The notes below the pieces were generated by a model. The model was not told the origin of the DNA, made no database searches, and saw only the letters and a list, made by a program, of their open reading frames with translations. Positions 53,110-60,910 of a DNA stretch of 64,000 nt are shown here, piece after piece. A program made the translations under genes and the position numbers. Source of the stretch: Bacteroidia bacterium (lineage in GTDB: Bacteria; Bacteroidota; Bacteroidia; Chitinophagales; Chitinophagaceae); the NCBI GenBank assembly GCA_030427635.1, contig JAUIBA010000002.1, positions 237,726 through 301,725 of the forward strand. The letters are read 5' to 3'. How positions within the stretch are numbered: the first letter of the stretch is position 1; each line of letters starts with the position of its first letter.

Positions 53110-53532
53110 ATGGCAGCTATTGGCATCACGGTCAGCACGGCCAAAGATCTTTTCACTATCACACTGGACAAATGGGAATGGACAGCCCTATACATCAAGG
53201 AAAACGGAGTATGGGTAGCCATGCCTTCATATCCTGACCCTACACAGCCCGACCTTCAGTTCCGCTACACACAATCCTCTCCGGGACCACTCAGTTTTAA
53301 AGCGGTAGCAGATACAAATCTTGTAGTTGTAAATCCATCCGCACCCATGCTTATGGCGGGCCTTGGTGGACAGCATACCTATCTCGCTATGCTTAACTAT
53401 ACCACATCTCCATCAGAAGTACATATGCTGGGGTTACTGGAGACTTTTGACGAGGCGGTTCCGGATGCGCAACCCAGTCCTATGTTCTTTAGTCAGGGCC
53501 GTATGACAGGTGTTTTTGGCACAAGTAACTGA
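53110..53532 (+). CDS. Hypothetical 140-residue protein
   Basis: I do not recognise a family. The protein starts MAAIGITVSTAKDLFTITLD, has no signal peptide, no Cys and no membrane segment, and looks like a small beta sandwich (alternating hydrophobic strands, Pro-rich loops PSYPDPTQPD and DAQPSP). The frame is well formed, with a following hairpin terminator, and the gene stands alone between a minus-strand lipoprotein gene and paaZ. A CATCTTTG element (one mismatch to TAnnTTTG) lies about 130 bp upstream. A cytoplasmic structural or carbohydrate-binding protein is possible, but this is speculation. Confidence 0.65.
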   Translation: MAAIGITVSTAKDLFTITLDKWEWTALYIKENGVWVAMPSYPDPTQPDLQFRYTQSSPGPLSFKAVADTNLVVVNPSAPMLMAGLGGQHTYLAMLNYTTSPSEVHMLGLLETFDEAVPDAQPSPMFFSQGRMTGVFGTSN

Positions 53533-53573
53533 TGTATCCTCACCATGATATTTCTGATATTGATAGCGTTGAA

Positions 53574-53615
53574 ACAAATGATGGCAGGGGCTTCGCTCCC
53601 TCTGCCGTCATTTGT
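53574..53615 (+). terminator. Terminator after the 140-residue protein gene
   Basis: An imperfect long stem (acaaatgatggcag... / ...ctgccgtcatttgt) around a CTTCG loop. The T-run is short. Confidence 0.7.
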
Positions 53616-53727
53616 CTGTAAGCCATTAAGAAGAGCACTGTTGCTTCGTACAATACGCAGGCCTGTTAGGCTTAAAAAGACAGTGGTGCCAGAGCCTGCT
53701 GCCGGAGCATATGCTCCCTGTTCCGCA

Positions 53728-53758
53728 AAACAAAAACAGGGCGCATAACGTCCCTGTT
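53728..53758 (-). terminator. Terminator after paaZ
   Basis: A 7-bp stem (aacaggg / ccctgtt) followed on the minus strand by TTTTGTTTTG. A 10-nt direct repeat (tccctgttcc) occurs at 53715 and 53751, and a ggagcatatgctcc palindrome at 53704-53717. Confidence 0.75.
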
Positions 53759-53788
53759 CCTGTTTGTATCAGTATGTGATTATGTATG

Positions 53789-55843
53789 TTAGTCCTGATG
53801 CTTCATCCGCACCATGGTAAGGATGGTAGCAATTGCTACGGTTTCTCCTGTTTCGTCATACACATCTACCAGCCATTTTACAATGCCTTTGGCTATGTCT
53901 TCCGGTGTTTTCTTTTCCTGCGCTACCTTTTCTTTTACAGTCAGTTTTACGCCTATGGTCATTCCCGGATATACAGGCTTTGTAAAGCGGCATTCGTCTA
54001 TACCATAGTTCAGCAGTACCGGCCCTTTCTTTGCATCTACAAACAGCCCCGCTGCTTTGGAGAGTATAAAGTAACCATGTGCAACACGGCCGGTAAATAT
54101 GGTGCCCTCCAGCGATGTGGCATCCATATGCGCATAGAAGTTGTCACCGCTTACATTGGCAAAGTTGGTGATGTCTGTTTCGCTTACAGTATGTTTTGCA
54201 GTTACCAGTGTTTCGCCTATTTCCAGCTCTTCAAAATGCTTTTTGAATGGGTGTACATCTGTCTCATGTTGTTTGCCACCTTGCTGGTATACATTGGTAA
54301 TACGTGTAAGGGTAGTAGGAGAACCCTGTATGGCTGTGCGCTGCAGGTAGTGCATTACGCCACGTTTGCCACCCATTTCCTCACCGCCACCTGCGCGGCC
54401 AGGGCCACCATGTACCAGCAGTGGCATTGGTGATCCGTGTCCGGTGCTTTCTTTGGCACAGTCGGCATTCAGCACCAGTATGCGGCCATGCATGGCCGCA
54501 GTGCCCAGTACTATTTCGCGGGCTATGTCATCATCGGCTGTTACTACAGAGCATACCAGAGAGCCCATACCCATACGGGCAAGTATTATAGCATCGTCAG
54601 TAGTCTGGTAAGGTATGATGGTACTCACCGGCCCGAATGCCTCTATATTATGACAGTCGGTTTTTGTGAACGGGTCATTGTTCAGGAATATGAGTGGTGC
54701 CAGAAATGCTCCTTTCTCTTTATCAGCGCCCAGTACTTCAAAGTTGTTCAGGTCGCCTATTATTATTTCCTGCGATTGTGCCAGTTGCTGTACTTTTTCG
54801 CGTACCTCATTGCGCTGGCTGATACCTGCCAGAGGGCCCATGCGTACCTCTTTTATAGATGGGTCTCCCACTACATTGGTAGCAAGGCGCTTGCCCAGCG
54901 CTATCTGCACATCTTCCACCCTGTCTGCAGGTACTATGATGCGGCGTATAGCGGTACATTTCTGTCCTGCTTTGGTAGTTATCTCACGCACTACTTCTTT
55001 TATGAAGATGTCAAACTCCGGCATGCCAGGCTGCACATCCATACCCAGTATGCAGCTGTTCAGTGAGTCGGCCTCCATATTGAACGGTACTGCTTCAGAT
55101 AGTATGCGCGGGTGCGACTTCAGCATTCTGCCTGTAGATGCTGAGCCGGTAAAGGTTACCACATCCTGTGTCTCTATATTATCCAGTATGCCTCGGGCAG
55201 AGCCGCATATAAGCTGTAGAGCACCATCAGGCAGTATGCCCGATTTTATTATCTCGCGAAAGACTGCCTCGGTAAGGTATGATGTAAGTGTGGCTGGCTT
55301 TACTATAGCAGGTACGCCTGCCAGCAGGTTCACTGCTATTTTCTCCAGCATGCCCCATACCGGAAAGTTGAAGGCATTGATATGTATGGCTACGCCCTCA
55401 CGTGGCACCATTATGTGGTGTCCTATGAAGGTATTGTTTTTAGACAGTTTTGCAGCATCGCCATCTACATAGAACCGCTCGTCAGGAAACTGCCTGCGCA
55501 GGCTGGCGTAGGTAAACAGGTTGCCTATGCCACCCTCTATATCTACCCATGAGTCGGCACGGGTGGCACCAGTATAGGCACTGATGGTATAAAACTGCTC
55601 CTTGCGCTCCAGCAGGTATAAGGCCAGCGCTTTCAGCATAAGGCCGCGCTGTTGAAAGGTCAGCTTTCTCAGTGCAGGTCCGCCTACGCTGCGTGCATAA
55701 TGCATCATAGCGCCAAAATCCAGTCCGTCACTACCGGCAGCATAGATAGCTTCGCCGGTTACGGCATTATGTAATGTTTCTCCCTCCTTTGCCCCGGCTA
55801 CCCATTTGCCTTCGGCATAGTTCTCCAGTTTGGTCAGTGCCAT
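53789..55843 (-). CDS. paaZ: Bifunctional PaaZ-like protein (aldehyde dehydrogenase + MaoC hydratase)
   Basis: The 684-residue fusion acts in aerobic phenylacetate degradation: the MaoC part opens the oxepin-CoA ring and the dehydrogenase part oxidises the resulting semialdehyde. Residues 1 to about 520 are the ALDH domain, with NMEADSLN (E257) and GQKCTA (C296); these match the catalytic E256 and C295 of the 681-residue E. coli enzyme. Residues about 540-684 are the MaoC domain, with FANVSGDNFYAHMD and TGRVAHGYFILS. No other paa genes are in the window, so either the pathway genes lie elsewhere or the enzyme serves another CoA-aldehyde. It stands alone with its own terminator. Confidence 0.93.
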   Translation of the reverse strand: MALTKLENYAEGKWVAGAKEGETLHNAVTGEAIYAAGSDGLDFGAMMHYARSVGGPALRKLTFQQRGLMLKALALYLLERKEQFYTISAYTGATRADSWVDIEGGIGNLFTYASLRRQFPDERFYVDGDAAKLSKNNTFIGHHIMVPREGVAIHINAFNFPVWGMLEKIAVNLLAGVPAIVKPATLTSYLTEAVFREIIKSGILPDGALQLICGSARGILDNIETQDVVTFTGSASTGRMLKSHPRILSEAVPFNMEADSLNSCILGMDVQPGMPEFDIFIKEVVREITTKAGQKCTAIRRIIVPADRVEDVQIALGKRLATNVVGDPSIKEVRMGPLAGISQRNEVREKVQQLAQSQEIIIGDLNNFEVLGADKEKGAFLAPLIFLNNDPFTKTDCHNIEAFGPVSTIIPYQTTDDAIILARMGMGSLVCSVVTADDDIAREIVLGTAAMHGRILVLNADCAKESTGHGSPMPLLVHGGPGRAGGGEEMGGKRGVMHYLQRTAIQGSPTTLTRITNVYQQGGKQHETDVHPFKKHFEELEIGETLVTAKHTVSETDITNFANVSGDNFYAHMDATSLEGTIFTGRVAHGYFILSKAAGLFVDAKKGPVLLNYGIDECRFTKPVYPGMTIGVKLTVKEKVAQEKKTPEDIAKGIVKWLVDVYDETGETVAIATILTMVRMKHQD

Positions 55844-55982
55844 AATATGTTCCGTTATTTAATTGTCTTTGCAGTAAAGTTAGCAGATAATGGTATATAC
55901 CTGCTATGCAGGTATACAGAGGATATCAGAGATTAACGCTGCGAAAAAATTATTAACTCATTTACGTGCGCGGTCGTATGTC

Positions 55983-57449
55983 TCAGAACTGGAAGTAGAT
56001 GAACTGGTGCTTTTCGTATATGCCAAAGAAAAACAACAGCGCCTGTCCACCAAAATACATACTCCAGCGGAACATAACTGAGCGTTGCTCAAACGTTTGC
56101 TCAAGATTGAGTTTGCTATGTATAATATGTGCTATTTCCAGGAATATAATTGCCAGAAACCCGGGAATAAGCATGTTATACAGTCCGGGTAACTTCAGAT
56201 GTCCTATTTTATGTGTACTTATTGTTTGCAGCAGTTCGCCGGGTATTGCAGAGAATTTACCTATAATGTAAAAGGCGTCATGAATATTATTGGCTCTGAA
56301 AAACACCCAGGCCAGATCTGCCAGAATGAAAGTAAGCACCACATCTATTGTGTCGTTCAGCCATTTGATACGGGTAATACCTGCCTTTTGTGTTGCTTTC
56401 TCTCTCATGTTTTTGGTAAGCAGTGCAAAAACCAGGTAGAATCCATGTAGTGCCCCCCACATAATAAAGGTCCAGTTAGCCCCATGCCAGAAACCGCTTA
56501 CCATAAATACAAAGAACATATTGAAGTACGTTCTTGGTACAGATATACGGTTACCCCCCAGCGATATGTACAGATAGTCTCTGAACCATGTAGATAGTGA
56601 AATATGCCATCTCCGCCAGAATTCTGATATACTTCGTGAGTGATATGGTTTGTTGAAGTTGGTCATGAGCTTAAAACCCATTACCCGTGCTGCGCCCAGA
56701 GCAATGTCTGAGTATCCTGAGAAGTCACAGAATATCTGAAAAGCAAAAAATATTGTTCCAATTGCCAGTGTTGTGCCGGAGTAGTCATGCGGATGAGAAA
56801 ATATAGGGTCAGTTACCTGCGCCAGCCTGTCGGCCACTACTACTTTTTTTACCAGCCCCCACAGCATAAGGCGCAGTCCCCTCACTACATTTTCATACTT
56901 TACCTGCTGCACCTCATAAAACTGATGCAGCACATTCTGCGGCCGCTCAATGGGGCCGGCCACCAGCTGAGGATAAAACATCACATACAGAGAATATATG
57001 CCCAGATGCCGCTCTGCCTTCTGGTTTCCTCTGTAAACCTCAATGGTATAGCTCATAGCCTGGAATGTATGGAATGAAAGTCCTATAGGTAGTATGAGAT
57101 TCCACAACGGAATATTATAGTCTGCACCGGTAAGATGCAGTAGTTCATTAATGTTGTCTATGAAAAAATTATAGTATTTGAATACGGCAAGAACACCCAC
57201 GTTAGCTACAATACTCATTGTCAGAAACAGCTTTCGTCGGCTGCCACTGGCATCTTCTATCAGTATACCTGCTACATAGTCAATGATGATGGTAAGAAAC
57301 AGGATTAATATGTACACAGGTATGAAGTACATATAGAATATGCAGCTGGCAGCCAATAAGTGAAACCATCTGAACCTGTGCGGGAGCAGGAAAAAAATTA
57401 TGGTTACCAGAGGGAAAAAAACCAGAAATTCAAAAGAATTAAATAGCAT
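55983..57449 (-). CDS. MBOAT family O-acyltransferase (AlgI-like)
   Basis: The 488-residue membrane protein has about 11-12 hydrophobic segments. It carries AlgI/DltB-type blocks: FKYYNFFIDNIN near residue 96, LPIGLSFHTFQAMSYTIEVYRG near 125, YPQLVAGPIERP near 165, SISEFWRRWHISLSTWFRDYLYISLGGN with a conserved His near 290, and VSGFWHGANWTFIMWGALHGFY with the catalytic-type His. MBOAT enzymes add acyl (often acetyl) groups to exported sugars or other molecules. No AlgJ/AlgX-like partner is adjacent. A TATATTTG element lies about 83-90 bp upstream on the same strand. Acylation of a surface glycan is the likely role. Confidence 0.92.
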   Translation of the reverse strand: MLFNSFEFLVFFPLVTIIFFLLPHRFRWFHLLAASCIFYMYFIPVYILILFLTIIIDYVAGILIEDASGSRRKLFLTMSIVANVGVLAVFKYYNFFIDNINELLHLTGADYNIPLWNLILPIGLSFHTFQAMSYTIEVYRGNQKAERHLGIYSLYVMFYPQLVAGPIERPQNVLHQFYEVQQVKYENVVRGLRLMLWGLVKKVVVADRLAQVTDPIFSHPHDYSGTTLAIGTIFFAFQIFCDFSGYSDIALGAARVMGFKLMTNFNKPYHSRSISEFWRRWHISLSTWFRDYLYISLGGNRISVPRTYFNMFFVFMVSGFWHGANWTFIMWGALHGFYLVFALLTKNMREKATQKAGITRIKWLNDTIDVVLTFILADLAWVFFRANNIHDAFYIIGKFSAIPGELLQTISTHKIGHLKLPGLYNMLIPGFLAIIFLEIAHIIHSKLNLEQTFEQRSVMFRWSMYFGGQALLFFFGIYEKHQFIYFQF

Positions 57450-57531
57450 ACATTGCCTTATTTACCACTGTTCTTACACTTGGGAATATAATCTGTGTTA
57501 CTATTCCCGTTCCTATTAGCAACAGATTTGG

Positions 57532-57539
57532 CAAATATA
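57532..57539 (-). promoter_or_regulatory. Possible -7 element (TATATTTG) for the MBOAT gene
   Basis: TATATTTG on the minus strand lies about 83 bp upstream of the MBOAT ATG, leaving a medium leader. There is no -33 support. Confidence 0.4.
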
Positions 57540-57734
57540 TATGACGTAATGCAACAGGAAAAGTAACAATAGCAATATTTTATTAAATTATCCCTTGTTT
57601 GATTAGAAAGGGATTAGGAGAAAGCAACTGTTTTCTCTATTCATCATTCAGTTTTAAAGGAGCATATATATATACTGTAGGTTTTAGCTTGAAAAACGCT
57701 TAGTTTTATCAATCAATAAAATAAGTATAGCATA

Positions 57735-59720
57735 ATGAATATCAGAACGTTTGTAGCTGCCGCAATGGTAGGGGTGTTGTCATGGGGTAGTGTTTATGGT
57801 CAGGCACACCGTTCTCAGTTTACCTGTTCCTCGCTCAAGGGAAGGCTGGCACATACACATACCGCTGCTAAGCCTACAGTAGAGAGTACAGAGGAAGATA
57901 AATATGATATGAAGTATGTAAAGCTGGATATTGAAATGTCCAACGTTACTACAACGCTGGGAGGTAGTGTTATTACCGTAGCGCAGGTAGTAACATCTTC
58001 TATGGATAGTTATGTGTTTGAGCTGGAAGCTCCGCTTATTATAGATTCGGTATGGGTAGATGGTGTATCCCTTTCATGGACCACATCCGGCGATGCACAC
58101 ACCGTGTCGCTGCCGGCTGCACTCCCGTTTGGTACCATGTTTACCGCTCAGGTGTTTTATCATGGCACACCGGTATCAGGTACCAATTTTGCTGCAAAGG
58201 GTATTAACTCACTCCGCTCACCATCATGGGGCAACTGGGCTACTTTTACTCTCAGCGAGTCATACAGGGCTAAAGAGTGGTGGCCCTGCAAGCAGGCGCT
58301 TAAAGACAAAATAGACTCTGCCGATATATGGATTACAGTAGATGACTCACTAAAGGCAGGCAGTAATGGCCTGCTGCAGGCAGTGACACCTGTTGCCCCG
58401 GGACGTGTCCGTTATGAGTGGAAGGAGCGTTACCCCATAGACTACTATCTCATTTCAGCTGCCGTGGCCCGCTATGTAGACCATTCATATTACATGCACT
58501 TTGATGGCAGTAGCGACTCCATGCTCATACAGAACTATATCTATGATAATCCGGCTACACTGCCCTATTTTCTGAATATTATAGACAGTACTGATGAGCA
58601 GGTAAATTTCTTCAGCAACCTCTTTGGCCGTTACCCCTTCTGGAAAGAGAAGTATGGTCATGCCATGGGGCCGCTAAGTGGCGGTATGGAGCATCAGACT
58701 ATGTCCACAATGGGCTTTTTTGATAGCTGGCTGGTGGCGCATGAGTTAGGACATCAGTGGTTTGGCGACAATGTTACCTGTGCTACCTGGAGCGATATAG
58801 TAATGAATGAAGGTTTTGCATCCTATTCAGAGTATCTCTATTTGGATCATTTCCGCGGGCATGCTGCCGCTACTGCCGATATGGTAGACCGTCAGGAAAA
58901 TGTAATGAGTGAACTCGATGGGTCGGTATATGTTGATGACACTACCAGTGAGCCCCGTATATTCAGCAGCCGCCTCACATACGACAAAGGAGCATGTATG
59001 ATACACCTGCTGCGCAATGTAATTAATAATGACACCTACTTTTTCAGTGTGCTGCGCAACTGGCAGTCGCTTATGAAAGACAGTGTAGGTACGGTAATGG
59101 AATTCCGTGATCTGGTAAAGACGATGGTAGGTAGCCCGGTATACGGTGTGAATGTTGATACTTTCTTTCAGCAGTGGTTCTATGGTGAGGGTTTCCCGGC
59201 ATATACTGCTGTATGGAACAAGGTAGGAGATGATGTGTATGTGCAGCTGCAGCAGAATACAACAGTTCCGTCTTCGGTGCCTTTATTCAAAGTGCCGCTT
59301 GAGCTAAGGCTACGGGCTGCTGTTGGTGATACTGTTATTCGCGTGGTAAATGATGAGGCTATGCAGTCATTCCACTTTACCTGGAGTAAGCCTATGATCG
59401 GCCTCCAGATAGACCCTAACGACTGGCTTACGGACAGTGTAACCAGCATTACCAAAGATGCTACCCTGGGTGTGGCAGGTCCGGCTACGGCATTTGTAGC
59501 TGTTACACCCAATCCTGCTACTGACTCGTGGATAGCACACGGTCTTACATCTGGTAGTACGCTCACGCTTACCGATGTGGCAGGCAGCACACTGTTTACA
59601 GCATCTGCCACCACGCAGGATATTGCTATACCGGCTGCGTCTCTTGCGTCCGGTATGTACCTGCTACGCATTACCGATGCAGGTGGAGAGGTGAGAACCA
59701 TGAAGCTGGTAAAACGATAG
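57735..59720 (+). CDS. M1 family aminopeptidase with T9SS sorting domain
   Basis: The 661-residue protein has a signal peptide (MNIRTFVAAAMVGVLSWGSVYGQ). It is an M1 zinc peptidase: an N-terminal beta domain (about 55-245), the exopeptidase motif as SGGMEHQT near 316-322, the zinc motif HELGH (336-340) and the third ligand E359 (NEGFASYSEYLY). About residues 585-661 form a T9SS type A sorting domain (VAVTPNPATDSW ... SGMYLLRITDAGGEVRTMKLVKR). It should be exported through T9SS and cut amino-terminal residues from peptides outside the cell. The usual large C-terminal helical domain of classical M1 enzymes is missing. An NTF2-like lipoprotein gene follows after 6 bp. Confidence 0.94.
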   Translation: MNIRTFVAAAMVGVLSWGSVYGQAHRSQFTCSSLKGRLAHTHTAAKPTVESTEEDKYDMKYVKLDIEMSNVTTTLGGSVITVAQVVTSSMDSYVFELEAPLIIDSVWVDGVSLSWTTSGDAHTVSLPAALPFGTMFTAQVFYHGTPVSGTNFAAKGINSLRSPSWGNWATFTLSESYRAKEWWPCKQALKDKIDSADIWITVDDSLKAGSNGLLQAVTPVAPGRVRYEWKERYPIDYYLISAAVARYVDHSYYMHFDGSSDSMLIQNYIYDNPATLPYFLNIIDSTDEQVNFFSNLFGRYPFWKEKYGHAMGPLSGGMEHQTMSTMGFFDSWLVAHELGHQWFGDNVTCATWSDIVMNEGFASYSEYLYLDHFRGHAAATADMVDRQENVMSELDGSVYVDDTTSEPRIFSSRLTYDKGACMIHLLRNVINNDTYFFSVLRNWQSLMKDSVGTVMEFRDLVKTMVGSPVYGVNVDTFFQQWFYGEGFPAYTAVWNKVGDDVYVQLQQNTTVPSSVPLFKVPLELRLRAAVGDTVIRVVNDEAMQSFHFTWSKPMIGLQIDPNDWLTDSVTSITKDATLGVAGPATAFVAVTPNPATDSWIAHGLTSGSTLTLTDVAGSTLFTASATTQDIAIPAASLASGMYLLRITDAGGEVRTMKLVKR

Positions 59721-59726
59721 TCTGGG

Positions 59727-60215
59727 ATGAACATGGCATTTCGATATCCGTTATGGTTCCTTGCGGCGTTAATAATGTTATCTGTGTCGTGTTCCCGCCC
59801 ACTGTCTCAGCAGGAGCGCAATGAGGTTACAGAGCAGGTTACCGCCATGCTTTACCGGTATCATGACGATGTGCGGGAGCATGGTCTTCAGGCAGAGTTT
59901 TCTTATATAGACAATTCAGAAGACTTCTTCTGGGTACCTCCGGGAGCTACAGGCCCGCTCTCTTTTGATAGTGTGCTGGCTGCCATTACCCGCAATGCCG
60001 CCCGCTACCGTAAGGTCAATAATTCATTTGACATGCTTACCGTGAAACCGATAACCAGGAATACTGCCTTGTATACAGGACGCATCCGCTCAGCAGTATC
60101 TGATACTGCCGGTCACGACACATTGATGTTCCTTACCGAAACCGGTCTGGCTGTGCGCCGGGGAAAAGAATGGAAACTGCTGCATGGGCATACCTCTCTA
60201 TGTCCTGAACCGTAA
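59727..60215 (+). CDS. NTF2/SnoaL-like (DUF4440-type) lipoprotein
   Basis: The 162-residue protein has lipobox SVSC (WFLAALIMLSVSC) after an N-terminal signal. The rest has the length and pattern of an NTF2-like cone fold: a helical opening (QQERNEVTEQVTAMLYRYHDDVRE), a small residue-rich loop, then strands ending TGLAVRRGKEWKLLHGHTS. Proteins of this fold bind small ligands; the H-G-H-T-S ending is typical of DUF4440 members. It is 6 bp downstream of the M1 peptidase gene, so it shares its mRNA. A specific role is unknown. Confidence 0.75.
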   Translation: MNMAFRYPLWFLAALIMLSVSCSRPLSQQERNEVTEQVTAMLYRYHDDVREHGLQAEFSYIDNSEDFFWVPPGATGPLSFDSVLAAITRNAARYRKVNNSFDMLTVKPITRNTALYTGRIRSAVSDTAGHDTLMFLTETGLAVRRGKEWKLLHGHTSLCPEP

Positions 60216-60271
60216 TAGCTATTTTAATATAAAATATGTGTATGCATGCTGCATTGCATGGTATATTTAAT

Positions 60272-60279
60272 TACCTTTG
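60272..60279 (+). promoter_or_regulatory. Bacteroidota -7 promoter element (TACCTTTG) for tRNA-His
   Basis: TACCTTTG is a full TAnnTTTG match, 17 bp before the tRNA. Confidence 0.65.
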
Positions 60280-60295
60280 CCGTCCGAAATCTCAC

Positions 60296-60373
60296 GGAGG
60301 CTGTAGCTCAGTTGGTTAGAGCATCAGATTGTGGTTCTGAGGGTCGAGGGTTCGAAACCCTTCAGCCTCCCCA
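60296..60373 (+). tRNA. tRNA-His(GTG)
   Basis: The cloverleaf folds without mismatch in the stems I checked: acceptor gaggctg/cagcctc, D arm gctc...gagc, anticodon arm caga-ttgtggt-tctg, and T arm with ttcgaaa. The anticodon GTG is at 60331-60333. A G at position -1 (60296) pairs with C73, the identity mark of tRNA-His, and CCA is encoded (60371-60373). Confidence 0.98.
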
Positions 60374-60384
60374 AAAGTTTTTTG

Positions 60385-60415
60385 AAAAAAGTGCTTCTTT
60401 GTAAGCACTTTTTTT
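60385..60415 (+). terminator. Terminator after tRNA-His
   Basis: A 12-bp stem (aaaaaagtgctt / aagcacttttttt) with a short loop and a T-run, directly after the tRNA. Confidence 0.93.
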
Positions 60416-60466
60416 GTTATTTTAGGAGTTCAATACAGTTTGTGTAAAAATTAAATTTTTCGAAAA

Positions 60467-60895
60467 ATGAGTTTAGAAGTTTCAGGCAAATTACTGGTTA
60501 AATACGACACGCAGCAGGTCAATGATAAGTTCAAAAAACGTGAATTCGTTATAGAACTTGCAGAGGAAATAAACGGGAACGTGTATACCAATTATGCCAA
60601 ATTACAACTGGTTCAGAATAAATGTGATATTGTAGACAGGTTTAATGTAGGTGACGTTGTGAAAGTAAGCTTCAATATCAAAGGAAACTCCTATGTAGAT
60701 AAGAAAGACGGAACAACAAAATACATTACTAACCTGGATGCATGGCGTATAGAAAATGCAGCAGCTGCTCCTGCCAACGCAGGCGCTCCTCAGCAGGCAT
60801 ATAACAGTGCACCCGCAGCACCACAGGGTGGTGGTTATAACGGCGCTCCTGCCTATAACCCGTCTCCGGAGGCTGTGGACGACCTGCCATTCTAG
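60467..60895 (+). CDS. DUF3127 protein with SSB-like acidic tail
   Basis: The 142-residue protein has an N-terminal domain of about 100 residues with the DUF3127 pattern: MSLEVSGKLLVKYDTQQVND, then KREFVIEL, KLQLVQNKCDIVDRFNVGDVVKVSFNIKG and ITNLDAWRIE. This looks like an OB fold. A Pro/Ala/Gln/Gly-rich linker follows (about 100-132) and the protein ends EAVDDLPF. That layout, OB fold, flexible linker and a D-D-x-P-F tip, is the same as in bacterial SSB (tip DDDIPF). It therefore probably binds single-stranded DNA or partner repair proteins; the family function is not established. The DUF4836 gene starts 15 bp later. Confidence 0.87.
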   Translation: MSLEVSGKLLVKYDTQQVNDKFKKREFVIELAEEINGNVYTNYAKLQLVQNKCDIVDRFNVGDVVKVSFNIKGNSYVDKKDGTTKYITNLDAWRIENAAAAPANAGAPQQAYNSAPAAPQGGGYNGAPAYNPSPEAVDDLPF

Positions 60896-60910
60896 TACTT
60901 AAACCCACAC

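Noticed and set aside
53545-53748. 67-residue ORF after the 140-residue protein gene
   Set aside because: It covers two hairpins and a repeat cluster; Arg/Pro-rich without family match.
54437-55472. 209- and 268-residue plus-strand ORFs
   Set aside because: Antisense shadows of paaZ, whose catalytic residues are all in place.
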